Below are positions 1 through 13,500 of a stretch of DNA of 64,000 nt, piece by piece. The notes under the pieces are model-generated. The model was given only the letters and a program-made list of their open reading frames with translations. It was not told where the DNA came from and ran no database searches. The position numbers and the translations under genes were made by a program. The stretch's first letter is position 1. Each line of letters opens with the position of its first letter. Source of the stretch: Plumapathes pennacea (taxonomy: Eukaryota; Cnidaria; Anthozoa; Antipatharia; Myriopathidae). Where the stretch lies: the NCBI GenBank assembly GCA_964036295.1, contig OZ038467.1, positions 13,403,170-13,467,169 of the forward strand, given 5' to 3'.

Positions 1-205
1 GATTGTTTTCGATTATTATTGATTCTCGATCCCATGGTTTACCAGGCCCAGATTAGTCTGCTGGCAGCCGTTTTTGTGGTCACAACACCTTGTGTCCTTT
101 CCCCACAAAAACTTTTTCTTGTAATCAGCTTCTATGAATACATGAAATTTGTTCTTGTTAGGTTATTAAACAACTCCAGCCAATAATGCATGTTTTTCTC
201 CACAG

Positions 206-3200
206 CTGACTTTCTTCTTCTCATGGTTCTACGTGCGTTATTATCAAGACCATTCTCAATCTGAGGTCTCGTCCACATTAACAGCCATCTTTGCCTTGTT
301 TGTGGGGCTTCTGACATCAGCGTTAGTTCCAGTAGATATCTTCCTGGTGTCTTACATGAAGAATTCTGATGGCTCTTGGAAGGTATGTGGATGTTGTACG
401 GTGCATCATCAATGTTTACCCCTCCCCCTCTTCCACAGGTCAACCCAGGGATTTCTCAGACCTGGTTGGGAATTTGCACACCAACTGTAAAAACTCCAAT
501 AGGGGAAGGGGGACATTGTCATTTTTCACTGCCTTGCCAGGAGTGTCTTTTTTATGCTGAAATATGCCCAGGCTTGGGGTGGATGGTAACAGTCGGGATT
601 GATTGAACAGGTGCATTATTTGAACAGGTGCATTATCTGAACAGGTTTTGGATGACTGATGAAAATAATCATGTGACATTGCTTTGGTTGTACAACAGTC
701 ACTGTCAGTTTCTGTTTTTGTTCCAACTTGTCCCAAAATGTTCCTGACAATAATTAATCATACTTAGGATTCCATGGCAAAATTTACACCAAATGTTACC
801 AAAACATGCAAGCTTGGCAAAGAGGGTGATAATTATGTATTTAATTCACTTAGTAATAGAAGATTGAATCTTTCCTGGTAATTCATGGGTTTTTCTTCTT
901 TTTTTTTCAGTGTTTTTCATGGGGTTTTCAGGGTTTTTTCATTTTTTTTGTATGTTTTTCTTTTGGTATCTGCAGGACTGGAGTTCAAATGAAGCTGATC
1001 GTGATGACATAGAGCAATCAGCTGTTGCAACTGCTTATTATGGTATTTCAATGTTTGCCATTTTGTGACTACCGTAGAGTACTCACTGGTGTATATGTAA
1101 AGACATTTCATACCCAGTTTGCAGCAAGAAGATGAAACCTCCAATTCTTTAGCTTTGTTACAAGGCAGTGTAGCCTGCACTGTACATTGTTTTCATTAAA
1201 GCCTTAGAACTAGACTTCATCTTTACTAAAAGATACTTGTGTCGGAAGACCCAATGCTTGAGGTGCCAAAAGAAAGCTGTGGATGCATGTCTTCTATTGG
1301 TTGAAACACAATCTCTTCCCTTTGTATTAGACAAATTCTGATTGGTAGAAGGTATATACATTACATTTCATTTGGCGCTTTGGGATGTTGACATGGTTAC
1401 ACAATAGTGCCATTTGATACTTTTGGGAGTGAATGGTTAATGTACAAAAACATTCAGATTTAGCATCGCACTCAAGGGTTACAGTTAAATGAAAAAACAA
1501 CTCTTGGCTGAGCAAAACATTTTTGATGACTTCTGAATGGCTTTGTTCATTGATCTACATTGATTGTTGCCTTCTCTCAGTCTTGTACGCAGTGCTGGTT
1601 TTCCTGGTGTTTCTCCTCATTCCCTTTATGTACTTTTACTTTGAGGAGAAGGATGAGGATGTGACAGTGCGCCAGGTGAGTCACGAAGGTAATGTTTACG
1701 CTTCCTGGGTTCTTACACAGCTATCTCCCATTTTACAAAATTGAATTACATTTAGTGGGTATGCTGTTTTTAGGAGTGATTTTTGGAATGGAGCACTGTT
1801 GCTTCACTCCACTGCTGAAAATGGTACATTTCAGAATGTTACAATTACACTGATTGGTTATGACAAAGCTACGGTGTAATGTGAACATAGCTGAGAACAA
1901 AGCTTGTCAATTTGAAGTCTGTTGCCCGAGCTTCTCTGAGGTGAATGGAAGGTACCAGACTGGTGTATACTACAATGTAATATCTTATTTTTTATCTTTT
2001 TTATCTTTTTTTTTTTCTTTTTTTTTTTCAGAGAATGTGCAGTGCAATGATGTATACAGCTGGATTCTTGATTGTTGCTGTGGTTCTTTTGCTTGTTGGG
2101 TGAGTCAGGTTGTGCATATTTCATTTGGGTACAGTATTTTGTAGTTTGAATTGTTCCTTGGTTCAAAAATTTGATTCTGGTTTAAAAAAAACCAAGGCCC
2201 ATATTAAAATGTACCTTTTCATTTGGATAAAAAGTCTTGACAAAAAGTCTCTTGTACATGTACAGAGCCTTTGCTCCTTTAAAGAAACCACCTCAGAATG
2301 TCACTGCCTGGGAGACCAAGCTGGAGTTCTTAAAGGATCAACTCGAGGCCAGCCGTAAGTCTGCAGAAAGTTGTGTAATAATATCAAGCAAAGACAGACT
2401 CAAAGGCAAATGTGTTTACTCTTCACTCTGAACTGACACTACAAAAGTGACAAAGAACTCCGTTGACAGAATATCTAATCAGTTGAAGCATGTTTTTAGG
2501 GACAACCACTGACTCTAATTACATTTTATAACAAGTTGCATGTCTTAGTTGTACTGAAGAACAAAATACTTGGCTTGTGTAAATTGGCCTTAGGGGATTT
2601 GATAGTCTGACCAGCTTGCACCCAAACAAAATATTACATATACAGTACATGTACCTACAATCTATTTTCTCCATATTGAAACTACATGCAGCTGACTATG
2701 TATTGAAAGAAAACAAGCTGTTTTGATCACTCTTGGAAGTGCTGCATACTCTGTACCTAATGTTTTTACATCATAATTTCATTTTAATTTCAATTCTTTG
2801 CTTCTTCCTGAGTGCAGATGGTGAAACAGCCTTGTCTCTGCTGATTGGGTTCCTGTCGTTTCTTGGAATGCTTGTCATGATCACATACACAGTAAGTTTA
2901 GATCTGAAGGTGATCCAAACATTCTTGCATAATTATATTTCTAGTGGAAGCTCACTCAGAAATCTTTCCTGAATTTTCTGTTCTGGTAGTCTCCCTCACA
3001 GCTGTTATTGCACTTGCGTGGTGAGCCAATAATGGCTGTGAGGGAGACTACTGTTCAGGGAAATTAAGGAGACATTATAACCAAATGTAGGCAACACCTT
3101 ACTCATAAACATGTACTCAAGAACACAATTACAGAACTATTATTTATAACCAAAAAACTTTGATATTTTTCTAACCCCTCTACAGTATCTGTAAGTGAGC

Positions 3201-6200
3201 AGTAGACTATCCGTTTTACATAAGGGAATCAAGATCCCTGTCCTTAGCAATTTGTGATCCTTTGTGAAAGCATTTCTAAAGAAGATCTAAGATTCTCAAA
3301 CTTATTAATTATGGTTAAGGTTATCAGCCAATGGGGGAATAGTATTTGGTCACATACACGAACCTTGATACCTGATCCAAATCACTAAAATCAAATTAAA
3401 GAAATTACACATTTATGAATAGTTCGAGAAGCCACATCAAAATATCGTGCTTTGTGTTTCATCTGTTTCTTGGTGTTTTGAATGGGTGATGAAATACTTG
3501 CACTTGTTTTTAACATATTACATCTAAGAATCTTTGAACGGTTGCAGTGTTTTTTGACCAGTCCTGCAGTTGGCACATTCTCTTGTTCCATCTACTCCCA
3601 TCTCAGCTAGCTGCAAAGCTAGTGAGTCCTGTTAAAAAGTGATGTGATTGTGTTGCAGGCATATGGCATGACTGCATTGCCATTCTCAATGATAAAAGGG
3701 TTCAAGAGTGCAAAGGTTGGTAATCCTTCAAATAATTTTTCATTGCAATTTTTCCCAGGCATGATTCTCATTGTCTGCTGTTTACACTGAGCGTAACTTG
3801 AGACCACAAGTGCGCATTATCTTTGCTCAGTTGTGACATTGCACGGTCTATGGCCCACACTAGGGTTTGTACAATCTTGAAAAGCCCTAAGATTTGATTG
3901 CTTATCTTGAAAAATCCTTCAATTCATATGATGCCAAGAAAAGCCCTTGAATTTAGACAGCAGTCATTGAAAAGTTCGTGAATTTCTCAATACTAAACAC
4001 ATTTCGAAGAACAGGATGGGGGAAAACCGCTGAGATGCAGTCAGTTGAGGAGAACATTAAAGAAAAACCAAAAATCTTCAAAAGAATGCTAAACATTTTA
4101 CACATGAGCTTAGCCCTGGTTCTCTACTTGAGTCGCTCTGAGCTGTCGTTCTGTCGCGCGCTGCACTCGATTTGACTATAGGATTTATAGAACAAGCTTG
4201 ATGAAGATATTACAAAGAGGTTATTACACGGGAAGGAGTGCAATACGGCGAAGTATTTTTACGAGTCAGTGTTATTTTTTCGAGCCTGCTTCAGGCGAGA
4301 AATAATAAAGCTGACGAGTAAAAATACAGCCGTATTGCACAACTTTTCGTGTAATAAATTGTTTATTACACGACAAACGAAGCAGGGCAAACATTCTCGC
4401 CGCGCGCAAAATGGAACAAAAAAATGACGCGTTCGTAAACTTCGCTTGCGAAAACTGATCACGTAAGCTAATAAACCAGTTGATCTGGTTCCTGACGAGT
4501 GCAATACGCTCCCATCTTTGCACTCGTTTTTGCCCGTATTTGCACTCGAAAATGTCGTGTAATAAATCCCGTTTTTTTTTCTTTGTTAGAATGAGCAAGA
4601 AGGCGTATCTGAGAGGAGAGAGCAGAACCAGGAGCAAGCTCGCATGATCCGCGCCAAGTACATGGACGGACAGCCGATGTCAAGTCGCGACCGTCATCGT
4701 CTGTCACAGCTGGAGGACGAGGGACACGTGCTGGTGAGGAGGGAACGACACCTGGAGTCCGCGCAGCTTGGCTGGCTCAACAAGTGCCTCAAGTGCTGCC
4801 GCCCGTTCGAGGTCGTGTTTGGAGTGTTTTTTCTGCTCCTGGCGTTGCTCATTTTTGTCTCTCTCTTCATCACTTGGTAAGAAGTTGTGCGGATCAACAT
4901 CACCAGTTGTCATGGTAACTGAAATAATCATACTGCCAACGACTCAAGTGATGAAGATATAAGAACACATTCAAGTCCATGTGTCTGTCATGGATCTCTC
5001 GGCGCATATGCTATTGACTGAGTTGTCATTTCTTTTCGTTTACCTCATTTGTCTTCTAGTATTATTTCCCTTATCTTGTCCTGTAGTATATCAATCAATG
5101 TGGGGTCCTTTAAAGTCACGTAAAACTACTGTCTGACTGTCTTTACTTATTGTGCTTCGTTTGCATCATTTATCGTGTAGCGTGGACAAAGCTCTTCATT
5201 CTGTTGGCTACAAGTATGGCTATGCCCTCCCCAAACCTCAACTGCCTAACCCGATCAACATCATCATGGTGCAGGCACAAAAGGTACTGTATACACGGGC
5301 TGTGTACACGCGCTTTTCACGTGCTGTACACGTGCTGTTCATGTGCTGTACACGTGCTGTTCACGCGCTGTTTACTTCCTGTACACGGGTTGTGCATGCG
5401 CTGAGCACGTGCTGTTCACGGGCTGTTTACTTGCTGTACACGGGTTGTGCATGCGCTGTTCACGTGCTGTTTACGGGCTGTGCACGCGACGTTCAGAGAA
5501 TTAAACGTCTGTGTATAAAGGGCGAATAAGTTCTCGTTTTTTTTAAGTTAGATAAGGTCTTTGTATACAGTAGTTTTAATAATCTTGAGCCTCTTGGCCA
5601 CAAAAATAGTTAGCCATTGTCCTTACTCGAGACTTGTAAGGCGCCTCGGACGTTTCTTTCATTTCCCCCCTCCCCACCCCCATCATCCACTGGCATGGTC
5701 ACTGTTTGTTTGTTTGTTTGTTTGTTTGTTTATTTGCAGGTGTTTCCACTCGACTATGTTCTGTTTGTGGCTATGGTGCTCTACTTCGTCTACTCTTCCA
5801 TGGCCGGCATCAGGAGGATTAGCATCCGCTGCTGCTGCATCAAAGTATCCTTTACAATCAATTAATTAATTAATTAATTAATTAATTAATTAATTAATTA
5901 ATATTTATTTATTTATTTGTACTTCAAGCACATTACAAGAGAATTAAGAAGTCTAGGACGCGTTCTTTTGGAACTACATGTATTGCGGAATGAGAATACA
6001 CGGAATGGACGGTATAATCGTGTTCTCTTTGGGACTTAATCTTATTTCGGAATGAACGAAATACTATTCCGCCGTCTATTCTTAGAATAGGCAGAATAGC
6101 AGACAGCCGTGCCTTTATTCTGGCGGGAAAATTGCGCGCCCGCGCAGAGCGGGTCCCCTACTCAGACTACCTCGGTCTCAGGACATCAATTTTTGTTAGG

Positions 6201-8844
6201 TCAGGTATTCTGTTTTCAGAATACTCTGTTCTTATGGTAATTGATATTCTGTGTATTCTGTTGTTCTTATACCGGAATAGGAATAGACGCTGACGGGATA
6301 TCTCAAAAAGAACGTGACCCCAGCCTAGTATTTTACTATAATTCCGTCATAAACTGTTTGTCTCCCAATGACTCGTATTGCTAAAGCCTGGTTTTCACGA
6401 GCAACGCAAGCACAAGGTCCTTATTTCACGTGAAAACAGGCTCGACACAAGCGCGAGCACATAAGCAATTGCAAGCACACAGATTAAACTAATTTGATTC
6501 TTGTGTTCGCGCGACTTGTGTTTGTTCTTGCGTCGCTCGTAAAAACCAGGCTTAAGACTCAGCTTTCCTTCCTTTTAGAGCGCTCTTTCATGCTGTGCTG
6601 TTAGTTTTTTCATCCGGTGAGCTTCCAGGTATCTTGATAAACTGTCGTTAGGTGTCGGTTGTTTGGAGTTTAAAGTGTAAAATGTGATTCGAGTTGGATC
6701 CTTAACTCTGTGCCCAGTTGTACAAAATTCGCCCGCGCAAGACTCTTCCCCAGGCCCTGCTGTTTCTGTGTGTGCTGCTCATGTTGATTGTGCTGTCTCT
6801 CAACATCATGCTCTTTAGCTTGGCGCCCCAGTACGTCATGTACGGCAGCCAGCATTATCAGACGGTAAGAGAACTTTAAGGCGCCGAGGATCATAATGCA
6901 GATTCTCCCAGAAATGAGTGCAAGATGTAGTGAGAACTGATATTTCAATCGGCTATCTGTTCGTCAGTTTGACTTACGCCCCCATGCGTCGACTTGCATG
7001 AAAATTTAAACATGTTCAAATTCGATGCAAGGCAATGCAAGTCGATGCAAGCCCGTGCAAATGGGGTGGCCAGACGAAACGCAAGTCCGCACAAGTTTGG
7101 AAACTTGCAACGACTTATACCTCGTTCACACCAATGCTTAAACTGGTTTAAAAGGTGTTTAATAAAACTTGTTTAGATTGGTCTGCCGTTCACAATGCGC
7201 GCACGGCAAAACTAAACTGGTTTAAAACCTGTCCAACTAAACAACCTGTGCGAGGTGGTGTAAAATGTTGTGTAATTGACACAAAATCAAAACAGGATTT
7301 AGAAAAACGCAGTCTTGTAAACTTGGTTTAATTAAACAGGTTTAGTTGGTGTGAACAGGGTATTAGACTTGCATCTCGTTTGGCCAGGGCTTTACGATAC
7401 GTACGTCGCACTTACAAGCATTTCTGTGCACACAAACCTTTGGTAAATCCGGCTTCTGGTTTTCCAAACTGTAACCAAATGTGCGGCGATTTGCCCTGAC
7501 CGTTTTTACGTTGACTCATTTCTCGTTGTTACTGCAGGAGACAGTGCATTTCATTGGCAATGGCACCGTACCCCACAACAGCACATTTCCTGGAGGCAAC
7601 GGTACCCTACCAGCCAGAAACACAACACTCAGTTATGAAACCAAAGTTTGCTCCACCAGTGCCGGCTCAGGTATGTATGTCTGATCCTCGACTCAAGGAC
7701 ATATATTACTTAGCCAGACGGATAAATTCACGCGTTTAATTAACAATATTGATGTGATGATTCCTCGCTTCCCATTGAAGCTCGGGGAGTGTTGTAGTCA
7801 ACTGCAAGTTGAGGTGGATGTGCTAAACGCTATCAGAAGTGAACATACTGTACAGCCTTTAGTCTTGATGATCAAGAGCCGTTTTTCCCGTTCTGTGTAC
7901 ACAGACCAACTGCACTTGCAGTTCTTACAGAGATTGGTGTCCTTTATCGTGATTTAGTGACACTACCGCTTTTGTTTTGTGGAAAATGACGGTAGCAATC
8001 AGAGCTGATTTATTCGTCCTTTATAAGCGCACATTGATTGCAAGTACATGGTCGTTGTTTCCTTGTAATAAGGTTTGTATTCATTAGTTGTGGCATCTGT
8101 TGTTTATACATCATCTGTTATCTTGTAGACCAGTGCACCATGAGCAGGATAGCAGTGTTCCTCAACAGATTCTTCTATAAAGTCTGGTTCTTCGGCGCGT
8201 GTTACTACTGGGGCACATGGCTTTTCCTCGCGGTCAGTACAGGGACTTTGTTTTCTTCCTCAATATGAATTTATTTATTATTAGCCTAGGCGTAAGGGTA
8301 TACTACGTATTTATCTTTTTTCTTTATATTACATTCTCTGTCCTCTGCTCCAACACTGTTATTAGAATGTACTCATTGAGAGCTTTCATTTGCGTGGTCA
8401 CACCTTTAGATTAATTCATTTGACAGTTCAGAGTTGGAAGTGAGCACTGCTATTTACAATGTACTCATTGAGAGCTTTCATTTGAGTAGTCACACCTTTA
8501 GATTAATTCATTTGACAGTTCAGAGTCGGAAGTGAACACTGCTATTAGAATGTACTCATTGAGAGTATTCATTTGAATAGTCACAACTTTAGATTAATTC
8601 ATTTAACAGTTCAGGAGTTAGAAGTGAAAACTGCTATTAGAATGTACTCATTGAAAGCTTTTATTTGAGTTTATCAGTTAGAAGTTTCTAGGTTGAGTGT
8701 CCAAGTGTTAACCCTGTACCTGTTTGTCTGCAGGTGTTTGTGATTGGTTTGGGTGTGTCGTTGGTGAAGAAGCGTCGGTCAGTCGTTGAAGAGGAACTGG
8801 ATTCCAGTGATGATGACTCGGACGAGGAGCTTCTGACAACGTAG
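206..8844 (+). CDS. LMBRD1: LMBD1 lysosomal cobalamin transport protein, 5' end missing, 14 exons
   Basis: The product is a multi-pass lysosomal membrane protein that works with ABCD4 to release vitamin B12 from the lysosome (known for the family). Exons I can join in frame: 206-382, 976-1042, 1581-1675, 2032-2099, 2266-2354, 2818-2891, 3659-3715, 4590-4876, 5181-5283, 5740-5844, 6718-6864, 7538-7670, 8129-8232, 8734-8844. All have AG/GT borders and compatible phases, and add up to 538 residues plus a stop, close to the roughly 540 of human LMBD1; only the first exon (start codon and start of TM1) lies left of the window. Recognisable family stretches are the TSALVPVDIFLVSYMKN loop, the FYFEEKDED loop, DKALHSVGY, SSMAGIR and the LAPQYVMYGSQ segment. 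A lumenal region rich in N-glycosylation sites (NGT, NST, NGT, NTT) is encoded by 7538-7670. The acidic tail ends at TAG 8842-8844. Confidence 0.93.
2987..3052. repeat. Short foldback (hairpin) repeat in LMBRD1 intron
   Basis: GTAGTCTCCCTCACAGC at the left arm is answered by its exact reverse complement GCTGTGAGGGAGACTAC at the right, with about 30 nt of loop. It is probably a small MITE remnant. Confidence 0.7.
4221..4567. repeat. Composite foldback element in LMBRD1 intron
   Basis: TTATTACACG at the left end is answered by CGTGTAATAA at the right end and again in the middle (about 4350-4375). The motifs GTGCAATACGGC and GCCGTATTGCAC also form inverted pairs. The layout suggests two adjacent inverted-repeat units. 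It ends just 22 nt before the exon starting at 4590. Confidence 0.65.
5284..5500 (+). repeat. Degenerate CGTGCTGTTCA/CGGGCTGTACA minisatellite
   Basis: About 20 imperfect copies of an 11-nt unit (CACGTGCTGTT and CACGGGCTGTA variants) begin directly at the GT donor of the exon ending at 5283. The apparent open reading frames here are low-complexity products of the repeat, not genes. Confidence 0.8.
5704..5736 (+). repeat. (GTTT)n microsatellite serving as polypyrimidine-like tract
   Basis: GTTT units run to within a few bases of the acceptor TTTGCAG of the exon starting at 5740. Confidence 0.8.
5860..5905. repeat. (ATTA)n microsatellite
   Basis: About eleven uninterrupted ATTA units lie just inside the U12-type intron. 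Confidence 0.9.
6382..6555. mobile_element. MITE with TAA target duplication (Harbinger-like)
   Basis: A 168-bp body (6385-6552) has inverted ends AGCCTGGTTTTCACGAGC / GCTCGTAAAAACCAGGCT and continues with paired ACGCAAG motifs. It is flanked on both sides by TAA, the target duplication size and sequence typical of PIF/Harbinger elements. The family assignment is inference; it is non-coding. Confidence 0.75.
7118..7363. mobile_element. Inverted-repeat MITE in LMBRD1 intron
   Basis: GTTCACACCAATGCTTAAAC at the left is answered by GTTTAGTTGGTGTGAAC at the right, and internal AAACTGGTTTAAA motifs are also palindromic. It is non-coding, about 246 bp. I could not fix the target duplication. Confidence 0.65.
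8353..8680 (+). repeat. 92-bp tandem repeat, about 3.5 copies
   Basis: The marker ATGTACTCATTGA recurs at 8367, 8459, 8550 and 8642, giving a period of 91-92 bp. The copies share a TTAGATTAATTCATTT core. The repeat fills the last intron of LMBRD1 almost up to the final exon. Confidence 0.88.
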
Positions 8845-10513
8845 TGCTTCTGGCAGCTTCAGTTGCACGTGAACAACTCGTGAATTGTAGCAGGACAAAA
8901 TACTGACAAGTCAGTCTTGAGGGTCAGACGAAAAGCGTCGCCCTAGTCGATTAGCACCAATCTAAATTTGTTTTCCCGTCTCACTGAAGAAACTGCAACA
9001 TTTGGTCGAAAATTGATCTTTTTTTAGTCACTCGCGATAATTTTTTCAGTCTTAGTGTTAGTATGTTTCTCCCCGATTCTTTTACGCAATCAATTTTTGT
9101 ATCCACTGGTGTTTAGGAGCTGTACGTTGATGATACTTTGACGCGAGGTGTTTCCTGCCCTTTCAGAATCAGTTCGACAAGCCGACTCTTTACTGAAAAT
9201 GTTTTTGAAGCTCATCGCCAGTTATTTGTTACATCATGTAATTAGTGCTTGAGCCGCTCTTAGAGCCGTTTTCGGATGACTGTCGAAAACCAAAACCAAA
9301 GTAATCACACAGGCCAATCACAGAGACTGAGAGAAAACAGTTCAGCCAATTGGAAGCCAAAGTAATTCGCGTTTGGTCTTGCGTTAGGTTTTACTTTCCA
9401 ATCAGCAGTGCGACTACACGCCATTGCTTGCGTGAGAAGTGTTTGGTTTTGGTTTTGGTTTTGTTCCTGATTGGCTGAGCATGCTGACAAACTCGTGTGG
9501 ACCAATCCGAAAGCGAAGCAAACGCAAAACCAAAGCAATCACACAATTACTTTCGACAGTCATCCGAAAACCGCTCTATGTAAAATCGGGCCATTCCAAT
9601 CTACAAATACTGCGTCAGAGTATGGTGTAAGATAAAGATATAGAGATAGTTTTATGCAATGATAGAAATTTACGTGAGTATTGCCTAATAATTAGACAAT
9701 TCCCCGAAATGACTTATTTGTGAAAAATTACAGGTATAGTCGAACCTCTATTAAGCGGCCCTCCTTGGGAAAATTGCAAGTGGCCGTTTACTAGGGGTTC
9801 GTCAGAATTTAGCATGAGGCGTGGTAGAAACGTCACTTTGTTTGAATACGAATACACTTGGAGGCTTGTGACAACTGTTGCATATTATGATAGTAAACGT
9901 GTTTTTATCAATTGTCACCTTCTATTCGGACTCTCATTAGTCTTACAGTGTTATACTGACCATTATTAACTGGCCTTTTAAAGAAACCCTCTTAGTATCG
10001 TAAATGCTTTGCGCGCCCAGTGACAGACGGCGGCCATTTTAGTATTATACGAAACTAGCGGATTCTCATGTTTTTCTACGTTTTATTGTGAAATAAATCA
10101 GAACAGACTCAGAAAGTCTATTGTATACGGCAAACAGCGACAGTCAGATCCACCAGTCATAACGTGGCGCCTAAGGAAAGTCGAGCTTCGGATGTAAATA
10201 TAAACATGGGCGCGCAAAGCACCTACGGTGAGAGGGTCTCTTTTTCGATTATCTTGTAGACGCATTTTTTGTGGTCATTTATTGTACTTGAACTGTTAGT
10301 GAGCGTACTCAGAACTCTATATACCCTCTAAAATGCTTGAAAACGATATACTTTTCCCCCGTCCTCTCCCCCACCAAACGATCGTCCCGCAAAATTCGCC
10401 CGAGGCCCAACCCGAGTGGCCGTGTTGAAACTGGGAGCGAATTCTGCTGTTGCTACTAAACAAGGAAAATATTTCGGCATGCATATTCATCCAGCAATTA
10501 TTTACCTCTGATC
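8845..10513. other. Intergenic region between LMBRD1 and the secreted EGF-like gene
   Basis: It contains the LMBRD1 3' UTR, the foldback element at 9262-9577, and the presumed promoter of the next gene upstream of 10514. I see no open frame with gene character, no RNA gene and no clear AATAAA near the LMBRD1 stop. Confidence 0.6.
9262..9577. mobile_element. Foldback MITE, family also present at 56105-56434
   Basis: The left arm AGAGCCGTTTTCGGATGACT and the right arm AGTCATCCGAAAACCGCTCT are inverted copies; the arms extend to CGAAA. The interior holds inverted CCAAAGTAATC/GATTGGCT-type segments. A related element with the same arms lies at 56105-56434. Confidence 0.75.
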
Positions 10514-13500
10514 ATGGCGAGCAAGAAGCTCATGAGGAGGATTCTCGTGTTGTGGCTGACAGGAATAATGCTTATGCAGACAATGGTATGTCTTGAAAAT
10601 CTTTGGCCATGTCATCATGCTCTCGGCTCTGTTGGAAAAGAACAGTATTCGACGATCCTTCGTTTTTGTAGGGTGATGACTCCAGTTATCAGTTTGATGT
10701 CGATTCCCCTCATCATCGGAGCAGGAGAGAAGTCGTTGCTAGTTCCGGTTAGTACAAATTAACTGCAGCACACTCGTAATGAGCGCTTTGCTTCTGAGCT
10801 GTCAAAAGGATGAAAGCTTACAAGCAGTGTTCACGTTTGTGGAGTGAAGTTCGTGCTGAGTAATTTCCGATTTTTCATTTTCCATCTCAATTCTTACAGC
10901 ACGTAAATTTTATTATATAATATGTCTACTGGCTTAACAAATTCATAATCTTGTACCCTTTCACTCCCACGAGCGATCAACTTCAATTTTCTCCTTAAGT
11001 TTTCTCACCTGAAATAACTCATACAGTAAGAAGAACTTGGCTTTTGACACTTTGCTAAGATAAAAGCTCTACTTCATTTCTCGCTACATCACTCATAGAT
11101 TTTCTTCTACTGCAGTGAAAGGTTGGGAGAATCTGAATTTTGAGCTTGGGCATCAGTCTATTCTAGCAGTGCCGGCCAGGTCATGCCATTTTCAGAGCAG
11201 CCCAAAGCATTTGCTCCATGTTGGGGAATTCACACTTTTATCATAAAATTCACTGCTGGAATTGACTGATGCATATTAATCTTGCACAGCTGCAAATGTT
11301 TGCTGTAGGAGGTAACCCCTGTGGGTATACCATATAACTTTAACTTATTGTATTTATCCAGCTCCTGTGCAGCCTTCAGCAGAGTACCCTGTGGTCTTCT
11401 TCTCTGAAGTGGATTACAACAACAACTCTGCCATTGGCTCTTATCACAGACTGAGGGAGCATGACTTCCGTGTTTGGGGCAGGACTGTGACAGACCAAAA
11501 AAGGGAGTTTGTCTATCGCTCTCTGCTGGTAATGCCCAACAGGACATTGACATTTAAAGGTATAGTAAACTGGTATAACTGGTACAGTATATCCATGGGC
11601 ACGTAGCATTCTCTTTAAACTTGGGTCGCACTATTTGAAGGGATCGCTCCCACAGGGAAATTTTCTAATTAACAAAATGGTGAACCGAAGAAAGCAATTA
11701 AACAAGGCTCGACCTTGCTTTTCTCTGCACAAACAAAACTGTCAACTATAACTTGTTGTACAATGGAAAACTAAGTAGTAAAGAGAACTAGATTTTGACT
11801 GTGTAGGCGTAAAGAATAACATATAATGAATCAACCAAAGGTTGAAGTGTGAAACAGCTAGACAATCATAAAAGAATTTGAAGCCGATGTTTCAAGTGCT
11901 AGCCCTTCATTCGTTCTTGCTCTGATGAATGGCTAGCGCTCGAAAAGTCGCAGCTTTAAATTCTTTTACAGCATCTATGTTACTTAGTATAGCTTTCACA
12001 CATCAACCCTTTGTTGATTCATTATACATGTTGTAACTTGCTGTACCTTAGTTAATTCCTTTGCTCTTATGAAAACCATTCTTAGACTTAATACCACTCT
12101 GACATACTGAGTTTTGTAACTTATCCTTTATCATAGCATGCTGCCTGGGAGGCAATGTGTGGACAGCAAGTGTGACGGGCATTACCAACATATCCAACAT
12201 CCACCTGTGGATGTTTAATAATCAGGACGTTGGAGGATCGTCAGGTGTCTGGTACACGGAATGGACTCATTGGATCATGGACTTCTCAGTAAAAGTTCAC
12301 AGCTGTCCTGACTGCCCTCCGATAAACTGCAATAAAACTTGTTATTTTGGCTCATGTGGTGTGGATTTGAATTGTCAGTGCACAAGTGGCTACTCAGGTG
12401 CTGAATGTCAAACACGTAAGTGCCCTAAGATCCAATCCCAGATTCTCCTAACCTGCTCCAGGGAATTGATCACTTATTTATGTATGTTTCTCTTTTTAAA
12501 TGAATGGGATTATTTTAATATGAAAGGATAGTCTGGCAAATCACCTACTTTACATGAATCTCCTCTCTTGCAAACTCAATATCCATATCCTTGATAGAGC
12601 CATATAAGTGATTAGGGAGTCATTTCAACTCAAATTTAAAACATTTTATATAGCTTTAGCACAGAAAATAAATTGTACCTCCACCCCGACCACAGGAGTC
12701 CGCTCCACCCCTTGATGTGGGGCGACAATTTATTTTGCTGAGGTTGTGAAAGCATTACTGCCGGTGATTACTGGACCCTTTCATGCAACTCACCAGAGTG
12801 ATCAACTTCAATTTTCTCCTTCAGTTTCTCACCTGAAATAATATCATACAGTAAGGAGAACTTGATTTTTGATACCTTAAATTACAGCTGATTAAACTAT
12901 CAATTTCTCCTTACGTTTCGCACCAGAAACATATCATACAGTAAGGAGAACTTGATTTTTGATACCTTACTCACATGAAAGATGATTAAACTATCAATTT
13001 GCACTACATCACTGTACAAAAGTTGGGAAGATCTGATTCCCAAATACGAAAGGACAGGGATGCTCGTCATACCTCTTAGGGGTCAAAATCACAGGTTTTG
13101 GTACTGCTCAGGGTGCTTAACATCAAACGAATACATTTTTATGTGATGTGGTACCGTTTTACAGGGGTCTGGTCCCACTCAAATGAACTTTATTTTATCA
13201 GTATACTTTTAGTACCTTTTAGGGTTCAAAGTAAGCTCAAGCTGTGCCCATTTTAGTTCCCCTTAGGGGTCAAAATGAAAATGACCTTTGTTGATTTTTC
13301 AGGACCAACCAATCCAGAAGTATACCCAAGCCTACAGTACCCTCTTGTGCTGTTTCCTGATAAATACTTTCAAGGGACCCCAGCCAAGATCGCACCTGAC
13401 ACTTTTGAGGTGTTCGCTCAGAACCGTTTGAACGCCAAGAAGCTTCTGTACAAATCCCTCCGTGTTCTCTTCGGGAGGAAAATATCCTTCCACAGAGTTG

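Larger units (their letters stand above)
5845..6717 (+). other. U12-type (minor spliceosome) intron in LMBRD1
   Basis: The donor reads GTATCCTTTA, a perfect U12-type 5' splice site, and a TCCTTAAC branch-point motif lies at about 6698-6705, 12-13 nt before the acceptor CCCAG at 6713-6717. The other introns of this gene have ordinary U2-type donors. The intron also contains the ATTA microsatellite and a Harbinger-like MITE. Confidence 0.85.

Noticed and set aside
5150..5529. 125-residue Cys/Val/His-rich frame
   Set aside because: Translation of the 11-nt minisatellite after the LMBRD1 exon.
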